64,000 nt of DNA from Cognaticolwellia beringensis (GTDB lineage: Bacteria > Pseudomonadota > Gammaproteobacteria > Enterobacterales > Alteromonadaceae). Of this stretch, positions 56,205 to 64,000 are shown piece by piece. The position numbers and the translations under genes were made by a program. Under the pieces are notes generated by a model. The model was not told where the DNA came from, did not search any database, and saw only the letters and a program-made list of their open reading frames with translations. Location: NCBI RefSeq assembly GCF_002076895.1, contig NZ_CP020465.1:744001-808000 (forward strand), read 5' to 3'. Every line of letters begins with the position of its first letter. The first letter of the stretch is position 1.

Positions 56205-56339
56205 ACTTATATCAACCTAGTAAGCCTGTTCATGGACTTATTCACGTTTTTTGACATAAGTCCAGCCAATGTTAGTGTGAACCTAATTTACAATATATGT
56301 CGACCAAACTTTAATCGAAAAATTAAAAGAGAAAAAACA

Positions 56340-56768
56340 ATGAGTTCTGTTGGGAAAAATCAAAACATCCAGAAATGGAATGACTGGAAAGGAAATATGA
56401 CCGATCAGCAATACGTGCAGATGGTTCATGACAATAAACTGAGTCGAAAAGTTATTGCAGAAGCATGTGGTTTCTCTAAATCTGCTCTCAGACAAAATCC
56501 TACGATAGCAAAGGAACTTGCTGAGCTTGAAAATGATCTAAGAAACCGGCTTATTCTGCCACCTTTAACACCCAAAGGTGAAGATGAATCACGAACACCC
56601 AAAGCAATACAAAAAGAATCAATGAAGGCCGCTAGGGAACAGTCCAGAGTTCCCGAACTAGAACAGCGCATACTAGAGCTTGAAGCAGAAAATAAAGCCC
56701 TAAAGGGGAAGTTGGGACGCTTTAGCGAATTAAGTGACGTTTTTATGGATATGGAGGAGTTAAGATAA
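56340..56768 (+). CDS. Small HTH/coiled-coil protein of the island (TnpC/VPA1267-like)
   Basis: This is a 142-aa protein. The start is ATG 56340 (MSSVGKNQNIQKWNDW), not the upstream 56232, because the protein-like sequence begins there. An HTH-like segment lies at about 30-55 (KLSRKVIAEACGFSKSALRQ), with a coiled coil at about 105-135 (VPELEQRILELEAENKALKG). Its place resembles TnpC of Tn554 and the VPA1267-type proteins I recall from Vibrio islands; that likeness is from memory. It overlaps the helicase gene by one base (TAATG). Confidence 0.65.
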   Translation: MSSVGKNQNIQKWNDWKGNMTDQQYVQMVHDNKLSRKVIAEACGFSKSALRQNPTIAKELAELENDLRNRLILPPLTPKGEDESRTPKAIQKESMKAAREQSRVPELEQRILELEAENKALKGKLGRFSELSDVFMDMEELR

Positions 56769-58996
56769 TGCAAACGTCCTATAAGGCTGATCTTGTTGTT
56801 CGCATTACAAAGGTGTTTAATAATTATAAAAAAAGAGACACGTCAATTAACTTTAGTGCGGTTTCAGTTCATAAGTTACACCATACGGTTCTGAGTAAAA
56901 TAGATTACTACACAATTAAAGCCCCTAACACTATTTCACCAGAGCCTTGTGAGGGTGAAATATGGGCGATAATAGGTGATGCTAGTTATGAAGAAACTCA
57001 AAGTTTTGACGGGAATTACTTCATCAAAAAGCATCATGTAGTGGTTGTTACTGCGGAGATAATTCTTTCCAATAATCCAGTAGGGTTTAAATCGTTTATT
57101 GCAGATACCCCTCATTTTGAAGGGATAGGGATAGCAACAGCAGAAAAACTATGGCAAACGTTTGGCGGTGATATATACCAAATTTTAGAGGATAAAAATT
57201 TATCAAAATTATTGACTGTAAAGGGTTTAGGTAATGTTTCCGCAGTAAGCTTAATTACGGGCTACGAAAAATTTTCCTATCTGAGGTATTCAAAGTTCTT
57301 CACAGAATATGAAATACCGGTGCCAATTCAAAAACGCATCTATAAATTCAAAGGAGTCACCGACGGATCATTAATTGAAAAAGATGGGATTAAATTTGAT
57401 CCTGATCCATCACTTATGATTACAGAAAACCCTTATTCATTAAGCATTTTTGGAATGACCTTTAATCAAAACGATAGAATAGCCAAAAAACATTTTGGAA
57501 TTAAAGACGGTGACCCTAGACGATTGATTGCTGCTGTTACTCAATGCTTAAGGAAGCATACGTCTAATGGACATACGATAGCTATTAACAAGCAATTAGT
57601 TAAGCCATTAAAAGATATGTTGCGTTGTAATGAGTTGGTAAGTAAAGCACTGGCGGGAGCTTATGATAGGCGAGCATTTATCATTTACCCTGATAGTGGA
57701 GTATATCAATTTACCCCCACTTACATTATGGAAAATGTAGTAGAAAAACGTTTCTTAAAATTACACAATAAAGGTGAGACATACAACGAATCAGAAAATG
57801 ATGCTTGTTCAAGTGCTTTTCAATTAAATTCCTTTGAATTGGAAGAACAACAACGTGAAGCTGTCATAACTTCAGTCAGTTATGCTATCTCATGCATAAC
57901 TGGTGGAGCGGGTACCGGTAAAACAACAGTCCTTAATACTGTTTTAAATGCTTACGAACAGATGGGCTATAATATCAAAGCTGTAGCATTAAGTGGTCGG
58001 GCAGCAATGAGAATGCGACAAAGTATCCAACGACCCTGCTCAACGATTGCCAAATTTTTAAAAGAAGAACCCATTGATGATATTGGTAATAACAAATTTT
58101 TATTAGTTATTGATGAAAGCTCTATGATTGATTTACCGACCATATTTAAAATGGTCATACATATAGACCCCGAAGTAAGAATATTATTTGTTGGAGATCC
58201 TAATCAATTACCTCCTATTGGTGCAGGGAATATATTAGCTGACATAGTGCAATCAAGAATCATAAATAACACTGAATTAAATATTGTGAAGCGCCAAGGC
58301 GCAAGCTCTGGCATTCCTGAATATTCAAAGTTAATCAATCAAGGAATTGTTCCCAGTAAATTAACAACTGGTTCCATAACGTTTCATGAAACAGAATTTG
58401 AAGGTGTGGTAGATGCATGCGTAAAACTTTACAAACAAGCACCGTCAGACAGCCGTATAGTGGCTCCGACTAACGCCCTTGTTGATAAAATTAATGAGGA
58501 ATGTCAAAAAGTATTAAACCCAGACGGCAAACAACTAGCATTTGAGATTGACGGGCAACACTTTTTTGATCGATTTTATCTAGATGATCCTGTTTTGTTT
58601 ACACAAAATAACTATGACGCAGGTGTGCAGAACGGTTCGTTGGGTAAATTGATTTCCGTTGAGCAAACGGATGGACAGCTTGGTATAGTGCAGATGGATG
58701 ATTTCGAAAATGAAGAAGACAAATTCGTACCATTGACACAAATATTACTTCAGTCTGTAAAGGCAGGATATGCTATTACGCTCCACAAGGCACAAGGTTC
58801 GCAATTTCCAAAGGTTATCATCGCTTTGTCGGCTGGTAGAAACTTAGATAGAGCATGGCTCTATACAGCCATTACAAGAGCTGAATCTGAAATTCATATT
58901 GTAGGAACAAGAGATAAACTGCTTAGCGCTATTAAAAATCAAAGTAATGCCAGTAAGCGGCAAACCTATCTAAAAGAGCTTTTAAAAAGTAAATAA
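56768..58996 (+). CDS. RecD2-like superfamily 1 DNA helicase of the island
   Basis: This is a 742-aa SF1B helicase. The N-terminal part has a helix-hairpin-helix-like segment (FEGIGIATAEKLWQTF, about 118-133), as in RecD2. The motor has Walker A GGAGTGKTT (379-387; K385), Walker B LLVIDESSMID, motif III FVGDPNQLPPIG, motif V YAITLHKAQGSQFP and motif VI LYTAITRAE. RecBC partners are absent. Its coupling by overlap to the recombinase operon suggests a role in island excision, processing or replication, which is inference. Confidence 0.87.
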   Translation: MQTSYKADLVVRITKVFNNYKKRDTSINFSAVSVHKLHHTVLSKIDYYTIKAPNTISPEPCEGEIWAIIGDASYEETQSFDGNYFIKKHHVVVVTAEIILSNNPVGFKSFIADTPHFEGIGIATAEKLWQTFGGDIYQILEDKNLSKLLTVKGLGNVSAVSLITGYEKFSYLRYSKFFTEYEIPVPIQKRIYKFKGVTDGSLIEKDGIKFDPDPSLMITENPYSLSIFGMTFNQNDRIAKKHFGIKDGDPRRLIAAVTQCLRKHTSNGHTIAINKQLVKPLKDMLRCNELVSKALAGAYDRRAFIIYPDSGVYQFTPTYIMENVVEKRFLKLHNKGETYNESENDACSSAFQLNSFELEEQQREAVITSVSYAISCITGGAGTGKTTVLNTVLNAYEQMGYNIKAVALSGRAAMRMRQSIQRPCSTIAKFLKEEPIDDIGNNKFLLVIDESSMIDLPTIFKMVIHIDPEVRILFVGDPNQLPPIGAGNILADIVQSRIINNTELNIVKRQGASSGIPEYSKLINQGIVPSKLTTGSITFHETEFEGVVDACVKLYKQAPSDSRIVAPTNALVDKINEECQKVLNPDGKQLAFEIDGQHFFDRFYLDDPVLFTQNNYDAGVQNGSLGKLISVEQTDGQLGIVQMDDFENEEDKFVPLTQILLQSVKAGYAITLHKAQGSQFPKVIIALSAGRNLDRAWLYTAITRAESEIHIVGTRDKLLSAIKNQSNASKRQTYLKELLKSK

Positions 58997-59727
58997 TGAT
59001 AGGGGGCCACCTCCTGTAAACACCACTCTAAAACCGTAACCTAAACAAAGCTTAACATTAAGTTTGCATTCTTTGGTTGCTTGTTTCATGGGATACACAA
59101 TAATTATTTGTGACTACGCATAATGTTTGAAATTGACTCTTAATAATCACTAATGCCACTTACTGACCTTATTTAGGTGTTAAAAAAACACCTCAAAAGG
59201 ACGGCTTTTAGCCAAAAGCGGAAGTTAGCTTTTGAGTTAAAACGGCAGATCAGGGACCCTAAAGTTGTCGTTTTTATATAAAAACTCACATCCATTCACA
59301 ATTGAGATTGTGCCGAAAATTTTTTCACGGAATTAGATCTCAAATCCCCAAAGCGGACATTGAATCATGCATGTAAGCTTTAAATAAATTTAGAGTATTA
59401 AATCTAAGGCGCTTTCGCCCCCCACGCGAGTTAGCGTCTCCTTCAAGCTCAGACTGTGTGAAAACTATTTTGAACTTGCGTAATTCGGAAATAACAACGA
59501 AAAAAGGCTCTGTAGATTTAAATCTGTAGTATGTTTGGTGTCAAACTACCTTTGAATTTACGTAGCGTTGCATAAAAATTGTAAGCTGAGAGTTTTCACA
59601 CAGCTTTAGCTCAAAACAGACACTCACCGTTATTAGCAATAATGACTTAATTGAACGATAAGCAATCGTTTAATATACTTCATTTCACAGATTGTAAAAT
59701 CATTTAAATTTATAAGTGACTATAGGT
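58997..59727. other. Non-coding junction between recombination module and metal cargo
   Basis: About 730 bases without a gene, richer in GC than its flanks in places. It contains a 13-bp perfect inverted repeat pair bounding 150 bp (59454-59603), and the promoter of merR must lie at its right side. It may mark a former insertion boundary. Confidence 0.55.
59446..59611. mobile_element. MITE-like or IS-remnant element bounded by inverted repeats
   Basis: CTGTGTGAAAACT (59454-59466) and AGTTTTCACACAG (59591-59603) are perfect inverted repeats. Both are followed outward by AGCT-containing, partly matching bases, so the ends may be about 20 bp with mismatches. The interior of 124 bp has no gene. 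This suits a miniature inverted-repeat element. No target duplication is certain. Confidence 0.5.
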
Positions 59728-60105
59728 ATGAAGACAATTGGCAAGCTCGCCAAAGAGTTAGATATAAATGTTGAGACCATAAGGTTTTATGAAAAAAAAG
59801 GGCTTATTTCTCAACCAATAAAGCCAGAAAATGGTTATCGTTTATATAGTAGTGCTATTGCAGACAAGCTTAGGTTTATCGCTAAAGCAAAAGCTCTTGG
59901 CTTTACATTAAAAGAAATATCCTCATTAATGTCTATGGAAAATAACTGCGCCCAAGTAGAAAGTCTAGGTTTGCAAAAATTAGATATAATTCGAAATAAA
60001 ATATTTGATTTACAGCGTCTAGAGAGCGTTATTAGTAAAATGACTAATTCATGTAAAACCAATCAAGACCAATACTCTTGCCCTATTATTGACTCATTAA
60101 AGTAA
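59728..60105 (+). CDS. merR: Mercury-responsive regulator MerR
   Basis: This is a 125-aa MerR-family regulator starting at ATG 59728 (MKTIGKLAKELDINVETIRF); a GTG at 59716 would add four residues. The winged HTH is at about 1-70. The three Hg(II)-binding cysteines of MerR are all present: C74, C109 and C118, with spacings 35 and 9 identical to Tn501/Tn21 MerR (82, 117, 126). It activates a promoter with a 19-bp spacer upon Hg binding. It is co-directional with merC, and the operator lies immediately after its stop codon rather than upstream as in divergent mer operons. Confidence 0.93.
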   Translation: MKTIGKLAKELDINVETIRFYEKKGLISQPIKPENGYRLYSSAIADKLRFIAKAKALGFTLKEISSLMSMENNCAQVESLGLQKLDIIRNKIFDLQRLESVISKMTNSCKTNQDQYSCPIIDSLK

Positions 60106-60108
60106 TTG

Positions 60109-60140
60109 TTGACTCCGTATCTATATACGGAGTTTATCGT
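60109..60140 (+). promoter_or_regulatory. mer operator/promoter of merC
   Basis: The -35 TTGACT (60109-60114) overlaps a 9-4-9 dyad, ACTCCGTAT (60112-60120) and ATACGGAGT (60125-60133). The -10 region, about TTATCG/TATCGT, begins after a 19-20 bp spacer. Dyad and long spacer are as in Tn21 PmerT. Confidence 0.9.
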
Positions 60141-60169
60141 GATTATAAATTACTTAGGAATGATTCTAT

Positions 60170-60559
60170 ATGATAAACAAATTACTCGATAAAGTTGGCT
60201 CTGGTGGGGTTTGGATAGCAGCTCTTAGTTGTACTGCCTGTTTTCCTGCATTAGGCTCGTTGGCATCAGCACTTGGCTTGGGATTTCTTTCATCTTTTGA
60301 AGGCGTTGCAGTAAATACTTTACTACCTATTTTCGCTACCCTTGCGTTACTCGTAAATATATATAATTGGTATCGCAATAAAAACTATTTAAGAGGTGCT
60401 TTAAGTATTCTTGGTCCTATAGCTGTTTTACTAACACTATATCCTCTTTGGCAATATGGTTGGAGTACCTATTTATTCTACTTTGGCATAAGTTTAATGG
60501 TCGTAATGTCAGTATTAGATATTGTAAAACCTATAAAGGAGCGAATATGCAAAGTGTAA
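60170..60559 (+). CDS. merC: Mercury transport protein MerC
   Basis: This 129-aa inner-membrane protein imports Hg(II). About four membrane helices are predicted. The N-terminal Cys pair is in ALSCTACFPALGSLASALG, matching Tn21 MerC, and GLGFLSSFEG follows. It is controlled by the mer operator at 60109. Neither merT, merP nor merA follows. It overlaps the next small gene by 13 bp. Confidence 0.9.
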   Translation: MINKLLDKVGSGGVWIAALSCTACFPALGSLASALGLGFLSSFEGVAVNTLLPIFATLALLVNIYNWYRNKNYLRGALSILGPIAVLLTLYPLWQYGWSTYLFYFGISLMVVMSVLDIVKPIKERICKV

Positions 60560-60762
60560 AATTAAACTCAACAATAACTTGTCCTGAGTGTGGTCATAGT
60601 AAAACAGAAAAAATGCCAACCAATGCCTGTCAGTGGTTCTATGAATGTGAATCATGCAAAGTATTATTAAAGCCTTTAAAAGGTGATTGCTGCGTTTTCT
60701 GTTCTTATGGAACTGTTAAATGCCCACCAATTCAAGAAGGACAAGATTGCTGTAATAGCTAA
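60547..60762 (+). CDS. GDCCVxC-domain small Cys-rich protein
   Basis: This 71-aa protein starts at ATG 60547 (GGAGCG upstream), inside the end of merC. It has ten Cys: a CPECG/CESC zinc-ribbon-like pair, the family motif GDCCVFC, KCPP and a terminal DCC. In some relatives the last Cys of GDCCVxC is selenocysteine; here the codon is TGT. It is a likely cytosolic metal ligand or thiol partner for the mercury imported by MerC (inference). Confidence 0.85.
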   Translation: MQSVKLNSTITCPECGHSKTEKMPTNACQWFYECESCKVLLKPLKGDCCVFCSYGTVKCPPIQEGQDCCNS

Positions 60763-60925
60763 CCATCATAGTCATCCGTCAGATTTGAGCGTACATAAAA
60801 TAAATCCGTAGCATGCTACTGTAGTAGCTCTAAAGTCTTCCACACTAATAAGAGAAGATGTTCTCTCAAAACAACGAGCCTGTAACAGGTTTAGTTAAAA
60901 TGTCTTTTCATCTTTGAAAGTATTT

Positions 60926-61846
60926 CTAATTGTTTTTTGAGTCTCTACATATTTCGTCTACGAACTCAAATTCCAGTGTTGTATGTTCAAGATGAAAAGG
61001 GCTAAGTCGTGTCGATATTTCATGCTTTATTTCAATATATTCTTGTTTATCAAAATAATGATTCAACACTAAATGAGCAGTAAGTACATGCCTTTCACCA
61101 TCAAGGGACCACAAATGGAAATGATGAATATCTTCAATAAACTTCAATGTTGATAATTCAATTTTTATTTTTTCTTGAATGGCTTGCTCTGGTGTTGCCT
61201 GTAAAAACAGACGTATTGCAGTGCGGAGGTTTTTTAATACATTAAAAAGAATAAATAAGGTAAATCCGATTGAAAGTATCGGATCAAGTATTGGGAGTTC
61301 GATAAACATTAGGACGATAGCAACAATGAATACGGCTACCCAACCTAAAACGTCTTCCAATAAATGCCAATTAAGTACACGTTCGTTTAATGTTTTCCCG
61401 TCACTTAATTTGAAAGCAGCATAACCATTAACAGTCACCCCTAATATCGCTAACCATAACATGCCTTGAGCATCAGGCATCTCTGGCGATAACAATCGAG
61501 GGAATGAAATAGTTAATACCCAAATTGATCCAGCGATTAAGACAACACCATTAATAAGTGCGCCTAATAAAGAGAAACGATGGTAGCCGTAACTAAACAT
61601 TTCATCATGGCTTTTCTTGCTGAGTTTATTTAATCCCCATGCGAGACCGATGGATATACTATCTCCTAAATCGTGAACCGCATCCGCCATTATTGCGGTG
61701 CTGTTGGTTAACCAGCCGCCAATAAATTCGATAATAGTAAAACAAACATTTAATATAAATGCCCAGCCAATACGACTTGAAGACATATCTTTAGAAATAT
61801 GATTGTGTCCATGGCTAGTTGAGTGTTGATGTAAATTGTCGGACAT
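60926..61846 (-). CDS. Cation diffusion facilitator (Zn/Co/Cd-type)
   Basis: This 306-aa CDF transporter has a His-rich N-terminus (HQHSTSHGHNH), about six membrane helices, the metal site ADAVHDLGDS (about 56-65) and a C-terminal cytoplasmic domain (about 220-300) with HHFHLWSLDGERHVLTAHL. It exports divalent cations by proton antiport. It lies downstream of the RND pump gene on the same strand (gap about 90 bp), so the two probably form one metal-efflux unit, convergent to merR-merC. Confidence 0.9.
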   Translation of the reverse strand: MSDNLHQHSTSHGHNHISKDMSSSRIGWAFILNVCFTIIEFIGGWLTNSTAIMADAVHDLGDSISIGLAWGLNKLSKKSHDEMFSYGYHRFSLLGALINGVVLIAGSIWVLTISFPRLLSPEMPDAQGMLWLAILGVTVNGYAAFKLSDGKTLNERVLNWHLLEDVLGWVAVFIVAIVLMFIELPILDPILSIGFTLFILFNVLKNLRTAIRLFLQATPEQAIQEKIKIELSTLKFIEDIHHFHLWSLDGERHVLTAHLVLNHYFDKQEYIEIKHEISTRLSPFHLEHTTLEFEFVDEICRDSKNN

Positions 61847-61936
61847 TACTTTCTCCTATAAATTGATATCCCGTAGTGAATACCTACGGGATATAGCGTT
61901 AAAGCAAACAGTTACATTTACTTTAACCAAGCAGAA

Positions 61937-64000
61937 CTACCTTCTCATTTCTTCAATTCGACCTTTAGAAAACCAACCATAAAGTACGGGAAGGACAAAT
62001 AAAGTAAGGAACGTTGCTGTAACCAAACCACCAACAATTACCGTGGCTAATGGTCGTTGTATCTCAGAGCCTACACCGCTTGACATGATAATAGGAATCA
62101 AACCAAGGGCGGAAGTAATCGCTGTCATCAGTACAGGGCGAAGCCTTGATACAGCGCCTTCGTAAACGGCTTTGGAAATACTTTCCGTACCTGTTTGAAT
62201 GCGTAAATTAATCGCTTCAACCATAACCACACCATTAAGAACAGCAACACCAAATAAGGTAATAAAACCAATCGAGCTAGGTACAGATAGGTATTGACCA
62301 GAAATATATAAGGCGACAACCCCACCAATCATAGCTAAAGGTAAATTAACGAGGATGAGCATGGCTTGACCAACACTGGCAAAAGCAAAATATAATAAGA
62401 GCGCTATCATGGCAATAGAAAGTGGTACAACGATAGAGAGTCTTTGTTGTGCCCTTTGTTGATTTTCAAATTGCCCACCGATATCAACGGAATACCCGGG
62501 AGGTAAATCAACCTTACTCTCAATTGCTTCTCGAATATCTTTTACGACACTACCCATGTCTCGCCCTTGTACATTGGCTTGAATAACGACGCGTCGCTGA
62601 ACATCATCTCGACGTACCTGAGGAGGGCCAGATTCAATGGCAATATCGGCAACATCACCTAGCCGTACCCATGCACCTGTTGGGGCTTGTAGTCGTAAAT
62701 CAGCAATAGTTTGTTGCTGATTTCTAAACTCTTTGGCTATTCGCAGGTAAATGTCATAACGCTCATTTCCATTAATGACTTGTCCTACTTCGTGGCCACC
62801 AATACCATTACGCACTAATCTCATCACATCACCAACCGATAAACCGTATCGAGATAATTGACGACGGTTTGGTCTAACGACTAACTGAGATTCACCTGCT
62901 ATTGGCTCCATAGCGACATCCCTTGCACCATCAACACCTTGAATAGCATTAACTATAGCCTGGCCTTGCTGAGCAAGGATATCGAGATCAGCACCAAATA
63001 GTTTTATGGCTAACTGCGCTTTAACACCAGAAAGTAATTCATCTACTCTTGTTGCTATCGGTTGAGAAAAATTCAGTAGTAAACCTGGAAATTGCTCAAG
63101 CTTTACTTCCATCAAACCTTGAAGTTCATGGCGTGTTTTAGCACTGGTCCACTCTACAACTGGTTTGAGACCAATATAGATTTCAATGTTACTGACCGGC
63201 TCTGGATCGCCACCAATTTCTGCTCGGCCAATACGACTGGTAGCATAAATTACTTCAGGAAATTCAAGTAATATTTTTTCCAATTTAGGTGAAACTGAAA
63301 GGGCAGTCGCTAAACTGGTTGAAGGGGCCATGGTTACCCGTAAATTAATAGTGCCTTCTTCAAGCTCTGGCACAAATTCAGTGCCTAAATTTGGCACTAA
63401 AAATAACATACCAACAAGCAAGGCTCCAGACCCGATAAGAACTACTTTTTTGGCGTTCATCGCTTTTGTTAAACTACTGCGGTAAAGCTTTTCTAGCACA
63501 CTAACGAAAGGGCTGGTTCGTGCTTTAAAACCTCGTTGAAACAGGTAACTGGCTAACGCAGGTACAACAATGAGTGATACCGCTAAAGACGCCACCATAG
63601 CAATCATAATACTAATCGCCATGGGTTGAAATAGTTTGCCTTCAACGCCTTCTAAGCTAAACAAAGGCGCAAAAACCACCATAATAATGGTTACTGCAAA
63701 AAATACAGGCTTAGCGACTTCTCTAGCGGCAATTTGTATACGCAAACTTACATCGATATCTTTTTCGACATCAAAAGGGTTCTCACTGTCATGCGTTCCT
63801 TCATGACGACGGTCTGGCTGACTGAGATGTTTGAAAATATTTTCCATCATCACCACCGCACCATCTACCATCATCCCTATAGCGACCGCTAAACCACCCA
63901 GTGACATTAAATTCGCAGACAAGCCATTGTAAGCCATAATCATTAATGCCATACCAACAGAAAGCGGGATAGAAATAAGTACCAGTAAAACTGCGCGGAT
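61937..64000 (-). CDS. CusA/CzcA-type heavy-metal RND efflux pump (5' part beyond window)
   Basis: The leftward frame stays open through the right edge: before the internal Met at 63952 come IRAVLLVLISIPLSVG in frame. About 687 C-terminal residues are visible. Recognisable parts are the membrane segments GLAVAIGMMVDGAVVMMENI, FFAVTIIMVVFAPLF, a periplasmic pore region (GIGGHEVGQVINGNERYD) and the final helices. The outer-membrane and adaptor genes (CusC/CusB type) should lie upstream, outside the window. It probably expels Cu/Ag or Co/Zn/Cd; the Met-triad positions were not checked. Confidence 0.9.
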   Translation of the reverse strand: MRAVLLVLISIPLSVGMALMIMAYNGLSANLMSLGGLAVAIGMMVDGAVVMMENIFKHLSQPDRRHEGTHDSENPFDVEKDIDVSLRIQIAAREVAKPVFFAVTIIMVVFAPLFSLEGVEGKLFQPMAISIMIAMVASLAVSLIVVPALASYLFQRGFKARTSPFVSVLEKLYRSSLTKAMNAKKVVLIGSGALLVGMLFLVPNLGTEFVPELEEGTINLRVTMAPSTSLATALSVSPKLEKILLEFPEVIYATSRIGRAEIGGDPEPVSNIEIYIGLKPVVEWTSAKTRHELQGLMEVKLEQFPGLLLNFSQPIATRVDELLSGVKAQLAIKLFGADLDILAQQGQAIVNAIQGVDGARDVAMEPIAGESQLVVRPNRRQLSRYGLSVGDVMRLVRNGIGGHEVGQVINGNERYDIYLRIAKEFRNQQQTIADLRLQAPTGAWVRLGDVADIAIESGPPQVRRDDVQRRVVIQANVQGRDMGSVVKDIREAIESKVDLPPGYSVDIGGQFENQQRAQQRLSIVVPLSIAMIALLLYFAFASVGQAMLILVNLPLAMIGGVVALYISGQYLSVPSSIGFITLFGVAVLNGVVMVEAINLRIQTGTESISKAVYEGAVSRLRPVLMTAITSALGLIPIIMSSGVGSEIQRPLATVIVGGLVTATFLTLFVLPVLYGWFSKGRIEEMRR

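Noticed and set aside
60547..60762. Selenoprotein version of the GDCCVxC protein
   Set aside because: The critical codon is TGT (Cys) and no in-frame TGA with a SECIS-like hairpin was seen.

Overview
This window looks like the chromosome of a marine gammaproteobacterium of the order Alteromonadales, most like Colwellia or Thalassotalea. The base composition is AT-rich. It has a psp-ycjXF-phhAB-tyrR cluster, a TonB2/TtpC-type energy operon, large TonB-dependent receptors next to surface glucanases, and an apt-dnaX-ybaB block. The genus is inferred from gene content only.

Layout. (1) 1-5009: envelope stress. A partial pspF runs divergently from pspABC, followed by ycjX and ycjF. (2) 5057-8740: aromatic amino acid catabolism (phhA, phhB, tyrR, maiA). 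Two TGTAAA-N6-TTTACA TyrR boxes lie here, one perfect in front of tyrR and one with a single mismatch in front of phhA. (3) 8817-10483: a DUF3014 membrane protein, a PlsC-type acyltransferase and the SRP (4.5S) RNA. (4) 10846-23684: a starch/maltodextrin locus with two GH13 enzymes, a TonB-dependent receptor and a large pullulanase-type lipoprotein. Three copies of a GAATACGTATGYA operator-like site lie in front of the first amylase and the receptor. (5) 24089-33756: an SLC13 transporter, ComFB-like, PriC, TauE/SafE permease, a second TonB receptor, a small lipoprotein and a methyltransferase. (6) 34354-39297: a tightly packed DUF3450-TtpC-ExbB-ExbD-TonB-TPR operon. (7) 39480-49373: a 40-residue membrane peptide, a CheY-like regulator, apt, dnaX with a probable programmed -1 frameshift, ybaB, a DsbA-like protein, a KAS III, a thioesterase, small proteins in a repeat-rich patch, an MTHFR-like protein, dusC, and a secreted protein built from Lys-Cys-Gly-Glu repeats.

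(8) 49494-64000: a genomic island cuts an SDR dehydrogenase gene directly after its presumed catalytic Tyr codon. The left end carries a six-gene overlapping operon: three recombinase/integrase-like genes of 376, 810 and 658 aa, a coiled-coil protein, a small HTH/coiled-coil protein and a RecD-like helicase. The order resembles the ginABCD module of GInt islands, Gamma-Mobile-Trio elements and Tn554. The cargo follows a MITE-like inverted repeat: merR, a textbook mer operator, merC and a GDCCVxC protein with no mercuric reductase, then a CDF transporter and a CusA/CzcA-type RND pump that runs off the window. The right end of the island is not seen.

The strongest leads are four. The first is the island and its integration in the active-site codons of an SDR gene. 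The second is the orphan Cys-repeat protein, which resembles HvfA-type RiPP metallophore precursors but has no modifying enzyme nearby. The third is the dnaX frameshift cassette. The fourth is the mer-type operon without merA.
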